From: Melastoma dodecandrum
Lineage: Eukaryota; Streptophyta; Magnoliopsida; Myrtales; Melastomataceae
Length of the DNA: 64,000 bases
Assembly: GCA_029817715.1 (NCBI GenBank)
Contig: JARUPY010000328.1
Coordinates: 1-64,000, forward strand
Reading direction: 5' to 3'
Below are positions 37,301 through 45,909 of this stretch, piece after piece; the first letter of the stretch is position 1; each line of letters begins with the position of its first letter. Both the position numbers and the translations under genes were made by a program. The notes beneath the pieces were generated by a model. The model was not told the DNA's origin, searched no databases, and was given only the letters and a program-made list of their open reading frames with translations.

Positions 37301-38143
37301 GTGGCCGCCGAACCGCACGCCGAGCACCGCGGCGCCCCGGCGACGGTGCGCGTGTTCTTCGTGTCCGACAGCACCGGCATCTCCGCCGAGACGATGGGCA
37401 ACGCGCTCCTGCTGCAGTTCCCGGACCTCGTGTTCGAGCGCCGGCTGATCCCGTTCATCACGGACGTCGAGGAGGCGACCCGCGTTGTCGCCGAGCTCGA
37501 CCGGGCCGCGGCGGAGGGCCCGGCGATCGCGTTCTGCACCGCTGCGGACGACGAGGTGCGGGCGGCGCTGCTCCGCAGCGTCTGCCCGGTCATCGACTTC
37601 TTCGCCCGGAACACCCGGACGCTCGAGGAGGTGTTCCGCACCACGGCCGCACGCCGGCCCGCGCGGCTGCACGGCATCGGCGACGCGCAGCGCTACAACG
37701 CGCGGATGGCCGCGGTCGAGTACTCGATCGAGCACGACGACGGGGCCGGGCTGCGCGCCCTCGACAAGGCGGACGTCATCCTCCTGGTGCCCTCCCGGTG
37801 CGGGAAGACGCCGACGACGATGTACCTGGCGCTGCAGCACGGGCTGTTCGTGGCGAACTACCCGCTCGTCCCGGACGACCTGGAGGTGCTCGACCTGCCG
37901 CGGCCCGTGCGCGCATTCCGGAGCCGCTGCTTCGGGATCACGACGACGCCCGAGCGGCTCGCGCAGACCCGGCACGAGCGGCGGCCCGACTCCGAGTACA
38001 GCTCCCTGGACCAGTGCACCTGGGAGCTGCGGCGGGCGGCCCTGATGTTCCGCTCACACCGGGTCCCGACCGTCGACTCCTCCGCGAAGTCGATCGAGGA
38101 GATGTCGACCGTGATCCTGCAGCACCTCCACCGCGCGGGCTGA
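37301..38143 (+). CDS. ppsR: PEP synthase/PPDK regulatory protein (PSRP, DUF299)
   Basis: Intact, 280 residues, GTG with RBS GAGGAGG. Begins VRVFFVSDSTGISAETMGNA, the DUF299 signature; the nucleotide-binding segment is VPSRCGKTPTTMYLALQHG, followed by LFVANYPLVPDDLEVLDLP and YSSLDQCTWELRRA. These bifunctional enzymes phosphorylate (with ADP) and dephosphorylate PEP synthase or pyruvate phosphate dikinase to switch it off and on. The target gene is not in the window. Placement after the prp genes fits a role in pyruvate-PEP flux during growth on propionate-yielding substrates. Confidence 0.9.
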   Translation: MAAEPHAEHRGAPATVRVFFVSDSTGISAETMGNALLLQFPDLVFERRLIPFITDVEEATRVVAELDRAAAEGPAIAFCTAADDEVRAALLRSVCPVIDFFARNTRTLEEVFRTTAARRPARLHGIGDAQRYNARMAAVEYSIEHDDGAGLRALDKADVILLVPSRCGKTPTTMYLALQHGLFVANYPLVPDDLEVLDLPRPVRAFRSRCFGITTTPERLAQTRHERRPDSEYSSLDQCTWELRRAALMFRSHRVPTVDSSAKSIEEMSTVILQHLHRAG

Positions 38144-38185
38144 CCGGCGCGAGTCCGCCGGCGCCGCACGCGTCAGGATGGGGGC

Positions 38186-38392
38186 ATGGTCGAGCAGGTC
38201 AAGGGTCCGCAGTCGTACTTCCCGTCCATCGAGAAGACGTACGGACAGCCCGTCGAGCACTGGTTCGCGATCATCGACGAGACGCCCGACGCGCGGCACA
38301 TGGAGATCGTGCAGCGGCTGAAGACCGAGCACGGACTCGGGCACGGCCACGCGAACGCGCTCGTCGGCTACCGCCTGGCCCAGCGTCGCTGA
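38186..38392 (+). CDS. DUF4287-family small protein
   Basis: Intact, 68 residues: VEQVKGPQSYFPSIEKTYG, then PVEHWFAIIDETP and LKTEHGLGHGHANALVGYRL. This is the DUF4287 domain, a small helical protein found alone or fused to DUF5655. The function is unknown. No partner is evident here. It is transcribed in the same direction as ppsR, 42 bases after it. Confidence 0.8.
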   Translation: MVEQVKGPQSYFPSIEKTYGQPVEHWFAIIDETPDARHMEIVQRLKTEHGLGHGHANALVGYRLAQRR

Positions 38393-38520
38393 CCCGTCGC
38401 CGCCGGAGGACCCGCGTCCGCGTGCACCGCGTCCCCGGGTTCGGCGGCAGACTCACAGGCCGGCGACCACCGTCGGCAACACCGGAGGACGAGGCTCGGA
38501 GGCATCGATCCTCGAAGGTG

Positions 38521-38646
38521 ATGCCGATGCTGCTCGCGGCCTACTGCCCGACCTGTCAGACCGCGGTCGCGGTCTCCGACCACGCGGCCTCGGCGTGCCC
38601 AGCCTGCGGCGCCGACTCGGTGCGGATCGACGTCGCCGCCGCCTGA
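38521..38646 (+). CDS. Small zinc-ribbon peptide
   Basis: 41 residues with RBS GAAGG before the ATG: MPMLLAAYCPTCQTAVAVSD then HAASACPACGADSVRIDVAAA. Two knuckles, CPTC and CPAC, 18 residues apart form one zinc ribbon. The same design occurs at 15206 and 18704. Function unknown. Confidence 0.6.
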   Translation: MPMLLAAYCPTCQTAVAVSDHAASACPACGADSVRIDVAAA

Positions 38647-38654
38647 CCGGCCGA

Positions 38655-39661
38655 CCCGGTGTGCGTGCGGGTCAGGACGACGCCCTCCCGGGTCGGGCTG
38701 CTCGGGGACGCCTCCACCGCCTGGAGCGGGATCGCGAACGGGTGGGTCTGGCGCCCGGGCGACAACGTCGTGCTCAACGAGTACGAGCACCCGGCGGTGT
38801 TCGCCCCCGTTCCTGCGCCTCCGGCAGTTCGGCCTGGACGTGCGGATCGTGCCGCGCGACGACGACTGGGAGCTGCCTGCGGAGCGGATCCTCGCCGCCT
38901 GCGACGACCGGACAGTCGCGATCGCCCTGAGCAGCGTCGGCTACACCACCGGGCTGCGGCACGACCTCGGGGTCGTCGGCCGCGCCGCGCGTGACGCGGG
39001 CATCCCGTTCCTGGTGGACGTGTCCCACTCCCTCGGCGCGACCCCGCTCGACCTCGAGCACGCGGCGCTCACCGTCAGCGCGTCCTACAAGTGGACGCTC
39101 GGCCCGTACGGTGTGGGCATCGTCGTGTGGAACGAGCAGCTGCTGCCGGACTTCCAGCCGGGCGCCGTCGGCTGGCGGTCCCTCGAGGACATTCTTCACG
39201 GACCGCCGCTTCGACGAGCTGAACTGGTTCCCCGACGCGACCCGGTTCCAGGTCGGCGCACCCGCGTTCGCCGAGATCGCGGGCCTCGGCGCCGCCGCGC
39301 GGCGCCTGCTCGAGGTCGGGACCGGCGCGATCGAGCGGCACGCCCGCGGCCTCGTCGCCGCCGCGGACCGCGGCCTCCGGGACCGTGGACTCACCGTCAC
39401 CCACCCCGTCGGATCCGGCTCGGCGGGCGGGGAACATCGCGTTCCTCCACCCGGACGGCGAGGCGGTCGCCGACCACCTGCTCGCGGAGCACCGCGTCCG
39501 GGTGTGGGGCGGCGACGGCCGTGTCCGCGCGTCGTTCCACGTCATGAAACGACGCCGACGACGTCACCGCGCTGCTCGAGGCGCTCGACGCCACGCTGCC
39601 GCGCTTCACCCCCGCTGCGACCGGCCCGTCGCAGCGCAGCACCCTCGGAAGGACCGCATGA
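38655..39661 (+). pseudogene. Class V aminotransferase, N-terminally truncated and frameshifted
   Basis: Resembles kynureninase/cysteine-desulphurase-like PLP enzymes. The recognisable part starts at VRTTPSRVGLLGDASTAWSG and WVWRPGDNVVLNEYEHPAVF, which normally lies about 60-80 residues into the protein; nothing of the earlier part is found because the zinc-ribbon gene ends just upstream. Downstream are LVDVSHSLGATPLDL, the PLP-lysine segment SASYKWTLGPYGVG and GRVRASFHV, separated by four +1 shifts (about 38812, 39192, 39433, 39546). The end overlaps the RidA ATG. The loss of the 5' end is real; the shifts may be errors. Confidence 0.7.
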
Positions 39662-40048
39662 CCAGCCAGCTCCACCCCGTCGCCACCGACGCCGCTCCGG
39701 CCCCCGCCGGCGCCTACGCGCAGGCGGTCGCGCACGGGGACCGCCTGCACACCTCCGGCATCGTCGGCCTCGACCCCGCGACCGGCACCGTCCCGTCGGA
39801 CTTCCGCGCGGAGGTGCGGCGCGCGCTCGCCAACCTCGACGCGGTGCTCGTCGCGGGCGGGGCATCCTGGTCGACGGTCGTCAAGACGCTCTGCTTCCTC
39901 ACCGACACCGGCGACTTCGCCGCGTTCAACGAGGAGTACGCGGCGTTTCTTCGGCGACGCCCGACCGGCGCGGTCGAGCGTCGGCGTCGCGCTCGCGGGC
40001 GGGTACCGGTTCGAGATCGAGGCCGTCGCGGCCATCGATCCCCGATGA
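39658..40048 (+). CDS. RidA/YjgF-family enamine deaminase (one frameshift)
   Basis: About 129 residues. Starts MTSQLHPVATDAAPAPAGAY and has LHTSGIVGLDPATGTVPSDF, ANLDAVLVAGGASWSTVVKT, FAAFNEEYAAFF, then, after a +1 T near 39947, ARSSVGVALAGGYRFEIEAV. RidA proteins hydrolyse reactive enamines and imines released by PLP enzymes; the neighbouring PLP aminotransferase remnant fits this. The key Arg (ARSS) and Glu (FEIEAVA) are present. ATGA overlaps link it to the genes on both sides. Confidence 0.82.
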
Positions 40049-40175
40049 CGTCGCTCCGTGCCCGCGTCGCCTCCGGCGTCGCGCTCGGCTGCTTCGTCAA
40101 CATCGACGCGACGGTGTCCGTCGAGATCCTCGCGGACGCCGGGTTCGACCTCCTCGTGATCGACGCGGAGCACTC
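40045..40175 (+). pseudogene. HpcH/HpaI-type aldolase, 5' fragment
   Basis: Starts MTSLRARVASGVALGCFVNI and continues DATVSVEILADAGFDLLVID with AEHS, the first 44 residues of class II HpcH/HpaI aldolases (2-keto-3-deoxy sugar acid or 4-hydroxy-2-oxovalerate type; family proteins have about 250 residues). Homology ends at about 40175, inside a CCGCCGCCGCCG tract, where DNA of a gene on the other strand begins. The remaining 200 residues are absent. Confidence 0.7.
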
Positions 40176-40277
40176 CACCCGCCGCCGCCGCACACCGACC
40201 TGGAGACCGACGTCGGCGGGCAGCACGCTCTCGCGCTTCGCGCGCAGGTACTCGCCGAGGGGGTTGTCGGCCACCAC
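40175..40277 (-). pseudogene. MmyB-type HTH regulator, 5' fragment
   Basis: From a GTG pair the minus strand reads VVADNPLGEYLRAKRESVLP and ADVGLQVGVRRRRVE, the N-terminus of XRE-type regulators with an MmyB-like ligand domain (R-A-R-R-x-x-x-x-P-x-x-V-G-L-x-x-x-x-R-R). The HTH core that should follow (GLRREEVA-type) is missing: the sequence abruptly becomes the aldolase fragment. The two 5' ends therefore meet head-on without their 3' parts. Confidence 0.6.
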
Positions 40278-40411
40278 ACCGCTGAGCGTAGGGGTGGGTG
40301 CAGCGGTTGTGGAGGGGCGGTTCGGGAGCGATTCCGCAGACCGGGGAGTTCGACGGGTCGACCCCCGCGCGCGGCCGGACGTCGGACACGCGCGCGCACG
40401 CCGCCGGGGAC

Positions 40412-40455
40412 CCGAGCCGCTCTGGCACGCTTGCCGCAGAGCCGGAGCGGCTCGG
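40412..40455. terminator. 11-bp hairpin with long loop
   Basis: CCGAGCCGCTC and GAGCGGCTCGG pair perfectly across a 22-base loop that can itself fold (TTGCCGCAGAGCC). It lies before the GTG of the membrane protein at 40467, after the gene-fragment junction. It could be a leftover terminator or a leader structure. Confidence 0.5.
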
Positions 40456-40466
40456 TGGGGGCGGAT

Positions 40467-41000
40467 GTGACCTATGCGCGTGAAGCGGCCCGACCGCCGG
40501 AGCCCCGCGCTGCCGTCGCGCTCACCGCGTTCCTCGCCCTCGCGGTGCTGCTCGGCGGCCTCCGGCTCGTCGCCACGGTCGCTGCGACGCAGCCGGCGGC
40601 GGGCGTCGCGGCGCAGCCGACCACGACCCAGACCTGGGTGTTCGCCACGATCTGGGTCGCCGGGTACCTGCTCGAGGCGATCGCCGGCTGGCTGCTGTGG
40701 CGCGGTCGGGGCAGGCCCTACGGCCGGGCCGCGATCGTGCTGTTCTGGATCCTCCTGGGGCTGCAGGCGCTGCGCCTCCTGAACCTGCTCGGCACCCGTC
40801 TCACCGCGGGGCAGGTGCCGTGGTCGGCGTTCGGCACCGTCGTCCTGCTGGACGTGTTCACGGTCGTCGCGATGCTCCTGGCGTGGCAGGTGTCCCGGCG
40901 CGCCGGCGTGCTGCTCGCGCTCATGCTCTGCTGGCTGCTGTACGTCACGGCGCTCACGGGGGCCGACGCGATCCTGAGGAACGGTCTGCCGCTCACCTGA
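40467..41000 (+). CDS. Four-helix membrane protein
   Basis: Intact, 177 residues from GTG. Four hydrophobic helices (VALTAFLALAVLLGGLRLV, WVFATIWVAGYLLEAIAGWL, AAIVLFWILLGLQALRLLNL, FGTVVLLDVFTVVAMLLAWQ) plus VLLALMLCWLLYVTALTGA. The chain ends DAILRNGLPLT. No recognised family. It is convergent with the WYL regulator. Confidence 0.6.
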   Translation: MTYAREAARPPEPRAAVALTAFLALAVLLGGLRLVATVAATQPAAGVAAQPTTTQTWVFATIWVAGYLLEAIAGWLLWRGRGRPYGRAAIVLFWILLGLQALRLLNLLGTRLTAGQVPWSAFGTVVLLDVFTVVAMLLAWQVSRRAGVLLALMLCWLLYVTALTGADAILRNGLPLT

Positions 41001-41008
41001 GCGGGGGT

Positions 41009-42001
41009 CACGCCTCCCTCGCCGGCCGTCGGCGCGTCGCCCGACTCGACGGCGGCGGTGAGCTGCCGGGCGACCTCGGTGACGGCGGTGCGCAGCTCGT
41101 CGCCGCCCTCCACCCGGAACGGGATCGGGATGACGGCCAGCCACTCCCGCGCGTACATGCCTGGGCTGCCGGTGGTGCCGATCAGGACGCAGCCCTCCGG
41201 ATGCGGCTCGAGGTGTCCCATGGGCGGGCGGATCCAGGGCTGCACCTCGTCGGGCGGCGCGGCGAACACGACCCTCGTGGTGTACCGCCACCCGCTCCCG
41301 AGGTGCTCGCCGAGGGCGGCGACCGGGTCGAGGTCCTCCGGAGGGTCGAACCGCCGCGTCGTCCGCCGCACCGAGCGGATGCGGTCGACGCGGTAGGTCC
41401 GGACGGCCTGGACGTGGTGCGCGAAGCAGAGCAGGTACCAGAGACCTGCACGCGCGACGACGCTCCACGGGTCGACGTCGGCGGTCACGTCCCGGCCCGC
41501 CTCGCTGCGGTACTCGAGGACGACGCCGCGACGGACGGCGATCGCGCTGATCAGCTCGTGGGCGAGCACCGGGTCCGGCTGCCGGTCCGAGCCGTAGTCC
41601 GGCGTCGCGGCCGCCCGGTCGCGCAGCATCGCGGCCTGCCGGCCGATGGCGTCGGGCAGCGCCCGCACCACCTTGTCGAGCGCGCCGCCGATGAGGTCGT
41701 CGTCCCGTCCCGCAGCGGGCCTGCCGTTCAGCACCTGCAGGACGAGGCCGAGCGCCTCCTCCTCCGTGAAGCCGACCGGCGCGAGGGTTCGTGCCGCGGC
41801 CCAGCCGGGTAGCCGCCGGCGGGACCGCGGGCCCCGTCGATGGGGACGCCCGCGTCCCGGAGGGGGGCGACCGTAGCGCCGCGCCGCGCGCTCCGTGACG
41901 CCGAGGCGGGCCGCGAGGTCCTCGGCCGAGATACCCGGGTGGAGGCGGAGGATGTCAAGCGCCCGGATCGCCCGAGCGGTCGGTCCCGGCGTCTCGTCCA
42001 T
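41009..42001 (-). CDS. HTH-WYL transcriptional regulator (three +1 frameshifts)
   Basis: About 328 residues. The DeoR-like HTH begins MDETPGPTARAIRALDILRL and ISAEDLAARLGVTERAARRY; then VGFTEEEALGLVLQVLNG leads to the ligand-binding WYL domain (RRGVVLEYRSEAGRDVTADV, DPWSVVARAGLWYLLCFAHH, RTYRVDRIRSVRRT), where the classic W-Y-L triplet reads WYL. Three +1 bases lie at about 41868, 41806 and 41790. The in-frame end runs on to 40718; the stop at 41009 needs one more shift near GGGGG, so the 3' end is uncertain. Effector unknown, probably nucleotide or nucleic acid. Confidence 0.78.
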
Positions 42002-42036
42002 CGCAGCAGGCTAGGGCGCCGTCTCCGCTCCTCGGC

Positions 42037-42231
42037 TCAGCAGAACGCGGTGGGCAGCTCCAGCTCCCGGCGCGGCGACAGCGTCCCGCTGCCGCGTTCG
42101 GCCCGGCGCAGCCAGGCCGCGAGGTGCAGGTGCAGGCTGCGGGTGGGGCGCGATGCCGCCCGCCCGGGACGGACGCCGTCCGGGCCGCTCGTCGGGAACG
42201 CGGGGAGGACCACGGTGCTGATGCTTCGCAT
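42037..42231 (-). CDS. Small protein, unknown
   Basis: 64 residues (RSISTVVLPAFPTSGPDGVR...LEL PTAFC end). The ATG has a textbook RBS, GAAGGAG, five bases upstream, which is the main evidence that it is real. It is Arg/Pro/Leu rich with a single helix-like LHLHLAAWLRRAERG. No family recognised. It lies 35 bases upstream of the WYL regulator on the same strand. Confidence 0.45.
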   Translation of the reverse strand: MRSISTVVLPAFPTSGPDGVRPGRAASRPTRSLHLHLAAWLRRAERGSGTLSPRRELELPTAFC

Positions 42232-42265
42232 GACGACTCCTTCGATCGGTTCGATGGCATCGACG

Positions 42266-43762
42266 CTACGAACAGATCCGGACGGATCGCGTCCGGATCC
42301 TCGGCTCACGAGGTCGTTCCGGACGCGCTCCCGTCCGGAACCCGCCCTGGGCGGCATCTGCATGGTGGTTGCGGTGCGTGCGCCGGCGGAGACTCGAGGT
42401 CAGGCTCTGGATGCTCAGGCTGCGCGGGCGGTCCTGGAGGGAGCTGCCGCGGATGGGTGTGCGGGTGGGGTCGACGGTGGCGGGTGGTGTCAGCCAGGGG
42501 ATGCGGTCGTGGTCGTATCGGATGTCCCAGCCTTGTTCCATGAGTCGGTTGTGCCATCCGCAGAGCGGCATCCCGTTGGTGTAGTCGGTGGGGCCGTGCT
42601 CGTCCCCGCCGTGGATGTGGTGGAACTCGAGCATCGAGGAGGGGATGTCGCACCCGGGGAATGCGCACCGGTCGTGATTCGCCAATATCGCGTACCGCTG
42701 GGCTTTGGTGAACACCCGTTTCGATTCGCCTTGATCCATGACCACCGATTTCCCGTTCAGGACTTGGGGAATCAGATTGGCTTCGGCGGCTAATCGTCGG
42801 GCGGCGGTTGCGGATATCGGTGTCGCGATGCCGTCGATCGTGGCGGATCCGATTCGGTGACGAGTGTGTCGTAGTCGATCCTGACGAGGATGGTGGTGTC
42901 GACGCCGGCCTGCTTCCCGTCCTGGGGCTTGATCGCGTCGCGCAGGATGGAGATGAACGCGTACACCCGCGCCTCCGCGACAGTGGGCTGCTGCAAGGCG
43001 GTCACGTTCCCGTCCACGGCGGACGGCTTGCGCGGGTTCGTGCGGGAGGTTATGACGGTCTTGTAGAACGCGGCGGCTTCCGGGTCGAGGTCGGCGACGA
43101 TGCGGAGCATCCCGTTCGCCAGCCACGTCTCGGAGATCGACGCCTTCGCCCGCAACTGGTCGTCGCGGGCTCTGGTCTGTGTGGGGGTGTACTGGTCGAC
43201 GAGTTCCGCGCACTTCGCCGTGAACGCGGCGACGGTGTACCTGCCGGACAGGAAGTCCCTGACCAGGCGCCCTTCCAGGTCGGTGAGCAGGTCCCGTTCC
43301 ATCAGGGTCCCGAGCCGCTCGAGGGCCCGGTCGATGGTCTGCGCGACGGGGAGGATCAGGTCCCCGCCGAGGACGGCTGCGGCGATGTGGGGTCGGTCCG
43401 CAGGCAGGTCGTCCCCGGACTCGGCGGTGTTGGGGCGGATCGCTTCCCCGACCCGGACGTACCGGGACGCGTCCCCGTACGAGATCCCCGCCTTCGCAGC
43501 GATCAGGCTGTGCGCGGACTTCCACCCGAGCCGCCGGGCCAGCGACCGGTCGGTGACCCCTTTCGAGCGCCGGTCGAGCTCTCCGGCGCCGGCGGCGAGG
43601 ATCCCCTGCGCGGACTGCACCACCAGCTGCGCCGACTCGAGCAGATCGACGACCGCGTCATCGTCCGCGGCCGTCAAACCCGAGATCGTCGCCGGGAATC
43701 CGCGCGACGATATCCAGCAGCTCGGAAACGCGCTGCTGCAGGATCCCGCCCGGGTCGGCCAT
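42266..43762 (-). CDS. DUF222-HNH (13E12-type) endonuclease-like protein, copy 2
   Basis: About 495 residues from the ATG (MADPGGILQQRVSELLDIVA). Long stretches are identical to copy 1, e.g. KSAHSLIAAKAGISYGDASR, SISETWLANGMLRI and the HNH segment CAFPGCDIPSSMLEFHHIHG. It lacks the mid-gene shifts of copy 1 but has a +1 G near 43690 and a lost G near 42868. The two proteins differ between the helical and HNH domains and at the C-terminus, where this copy reads on to 42266. Same orientation as copy 1, 22 kb apart. Confidence 0.8.
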
Positions 43763-43930
43763 AGGCGTACTTTCGCATGCCCCTCCGACATTGGAACCCG
43801 AATTCGACCCCGAATCAGGACGCGAATTCCGCTCCCCGGAAAACGCTCCGAAATCGACCGGAGCGCCGACTGTGCCGGCGAATTCGATGGTCGACCCACG
43901 TTGTCCCGAGCAGCGCTCAACGCTCAAGGG

Positions 43931-45101
43931 TCAGTGCGGCGCCTCCGGATAGAGGAGGTAGCCGCCGGCGAGGTCCCGGCCGGTCCGGCGGTCGATCCCG
44001 CCCCAGACGAACAGGTCCTGGCCGCCCGCCGATGCGGCGTCGTTCCTGCTGGCGCCGAGTAAGTTCGGCGGTCGTCGGTAGGTCTGGGCCGCGAGGTCGA
44101 GGAACAGGCCGTCGGAGAGAACCGACCCGCCGACGACGAGGGGAGCGGTGATGCCGGCCGTCGGTCATCGGCTTCAGGCCCGTGCGCGGGAGGCGTTCCG
44201 GTCCGCCGACGATCCCTCCGGCGGGGTGCCGCCTCCCGTCCGTGGCGACGAGCGTCCCCCGGTCGGGGAAGACGAAGGTGCTCGTGGCGAGCAGCGGTCC
44301 GGAGCCGGCCACGTTCAAGGTGGTCGGGGCGGACCATCCGCGGCTCGACCAGATCGTGGTCGTCTGCACGAGCGACGGCCGCGCCGAAGCCGCGCCCGGA
44401 TGGGCGAACAGGACGAGATCGCCGTCGGCCCACAACAGCCGGCGGTCGTGGCTGGGGCCGATGGGGTCCGGTGGCGACCCGGTCGGCCCCCATGTCGACG
44501 TCGCTATGTCGAACACGGCGTCGGGCGAGTCCTTCCCGGAGGTCGAGCTCGCGACGTCGAGCAGCGCGCCGGGCCGCGCGTGGTGAGGTGTCCCGGCCGG
44601 TCGGGAGGCGCGGGCAGCCGGCTCCACGAGTCGGCCGCCGCGTCGTAGCGCACGAGCCGCCGCCGGTGGGCGGTGGGACGTCGCGTCGGTGAGGAGGTAG
44701 ACCACCGAGCCGACCACCGCGGCATCCGCCTCGGCGATCGGGAAGGGTGCCGGCGTGATCGGCGTCCACCGGTCGGTGGCCGGGTCGTACGCCGCGCCGT
44801 CGCGCAGCGCGCGACCATGACCGAACCCGCACCGCGAGTGCCCGCACCTGGGCGGCGAGACGGTCCCACCGATCACGAGGTAGTGGATGCCGACGAGGAC
44901 CGCCGTCGCGCCGTGGCGCGCGGACAGCGGACTCGGGGCGACGCGGGCCCAGCCGCTGGGACTTCGGACGGACCAGTCGCTCGGGTCCGGGCTGTACCCG
45001 GGCGGGTACGGGCCGTGCGGCTCCGGGACACACCCGGCCAGCACGAGCACGGCCACCACGGCGAGGGCTGCGCGGATCGCTCGCGTCGACGGTCTGGTCA
45101 C
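43931..45101 (-). CDS. Kelch-type secreted lipoprotein (frameshifted)
   Basis: The signal peptide AIRAALAVVAVLVLAGC ends in a lipobox (VLAGC), so the protein is anchored to the outer face of the membrane. Kelch-like blades follow: AYDPATDRWTPITPAPFPIA, VFDIATSTWGP, and a final blade GGQDLFVWGGIDRRTG in another frame ending YLLYPEAPH at 43931. Frame changes are near 44690, 44590 and 44150. About 388 residues. The GTG overlaps the stop of the upstream gene (GTGA), so the two are coupled. Ligand unknown. Confidence 0.7.
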
Positions 45102-45592
45102 GGCTCCGACGGTAGGAACGGCCCTGCGGACGCGCCTCCGTCCCCGGGAGGAGATCCCCGGTCGCGGCTCCGCCGTGCGGAGGGATCCGCCGCTCGGGCG
45201 CGAGCCCGAGCGGCGAGCGGGACGGTGCTCAACTCGGGGGCACGCTCACCTGCTGGATGGTCGCCACCCCGCCGGCCACCCCGAAACCACAGCACCACCA
45301 CGACGAACACGATGCCGATCGCGCCCCACGTCGCGAGAGCCGCCTCCGTCCGTGCCGGTCGGATCGCCGAACCGAACGACCATGCCGAAGCGGCGCAGAC
45401 GACGATCGTGCTGAAGAGTGCCCACCGACCGGCCGTCGCCTGCTCGGCGAGGTACTCGGAGGAACGGCGCAGCGGGTGGAAGTCGAAGCCGGTGACGAAG
45501 CAGCATGCGGCTGCGAACCCGGCGATGACGAGCTGCGTCGTCCCGATCACCGCCCCATCGTGCGCGCGGTCGAGGCGTTCGAGCTCGGTCAC
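45098..45592 (-). CDS. Membrane protein upstream of Kelch lipoprotein
   Basis: 164 residues from the GTG at 45592 (VTELERLDRAHDGAVIGTTQ). An in-frame ATG at 45778 would start inside the tRNA, so the shorter form is chosen. Three hydrophobic helices (QLVIAGFAAACCFVTGFDF, WALFSTIVVCAASAWSFGSA, ATWGAIGIVFVVVVLWFRGG) and a long basic cytoplasmic tail (PLAARARARAADPSARRSRD). The stop overlaps the lipoprotein GTG. No family recognised. Confidence 0.6.
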   Translation of the reverse strand: MTELERLDRAHDGAVIGTTQLVIAGFAAACCFVTGFDFHPLRRSSEYLAEQATAGRWALFSTIVVCAASAWSFGSAIRPARTEAALATWGAIGIVFVVVVLWFRGGRRGGDHPAGERAPELSTVPLAARARARAADPSARRSRDRGSPPGDGGASAGPFLPSEP

Positions 45593-45716
45593 GACACAAC
45601 GGTCGCACGGGAGATGCGCTGCGGCGTGGGCGTCGCGGCGATCCGGTTCGAACGACGGAAGCGATCTCGTCCGCGGGGATGAGCCGTGTCCGTTCCGCCG
45701 ATCCCGGACGGAACCG

Positions 45717-45756
45717 AACGGCCCATGATCAGGAGCGTTCCTGATCATGGGCCGTT
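45717..45756. terminator. tRNA-Arg terminator hairpin
   Basis: Arms AACGGCCCATGATCAGGA and its exact complement (18 bp) with a GCGT loop lie ten bases past the 3' end of the minus-strand tRNA gene. A strong intrinsic terminator candidate for tRNA-Arg. Confidence 0.8.
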
Positions 45757-45766
45757 CTTCGAGGGG

Positions 45767-45838
45767 CGCCCCTACCAAGATTCGAACTTGGGCCTCTGCC
45801 TCCGGAGGGCAGCGCTCTATCCCCTGAGCTATAGGGGC
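45767..45838 (-). tRNA. tRNA-Arg (CCG)
   Basis: The minus strand folds as a complete tRNA of 72 bases: acceptor GCCCCTA with TAGGGGC and discriminator G, D-arm GCTC...GAGC, anticodon stem CTGCC/GGCAG with loop CTCCGGA (anticodon CCG, reading the codon CGG), 4-base variable loop, and T-arm CCAAG-TTCGAAT-CTTGG. CCA is not encoded. It decodes an Arg codon that is frequent in this genome. argS lies 2.5 kb away but on the other strand. Confidence 0.93.
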
Positions 45839-45909
45839 CGACGGGACGCCACAGGCTATCAGCCACGGGTCGGCGGTGCCGCCACGGGGCCGTGCGTTGC
45901 ACGAGCCGG

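Noticed and set aside
45839..45909. A second tRNA next to tRNA-Arg
   Set aside because: The DNA between the tRNA and the next gene has no cloverleaf or T-loop consensus.
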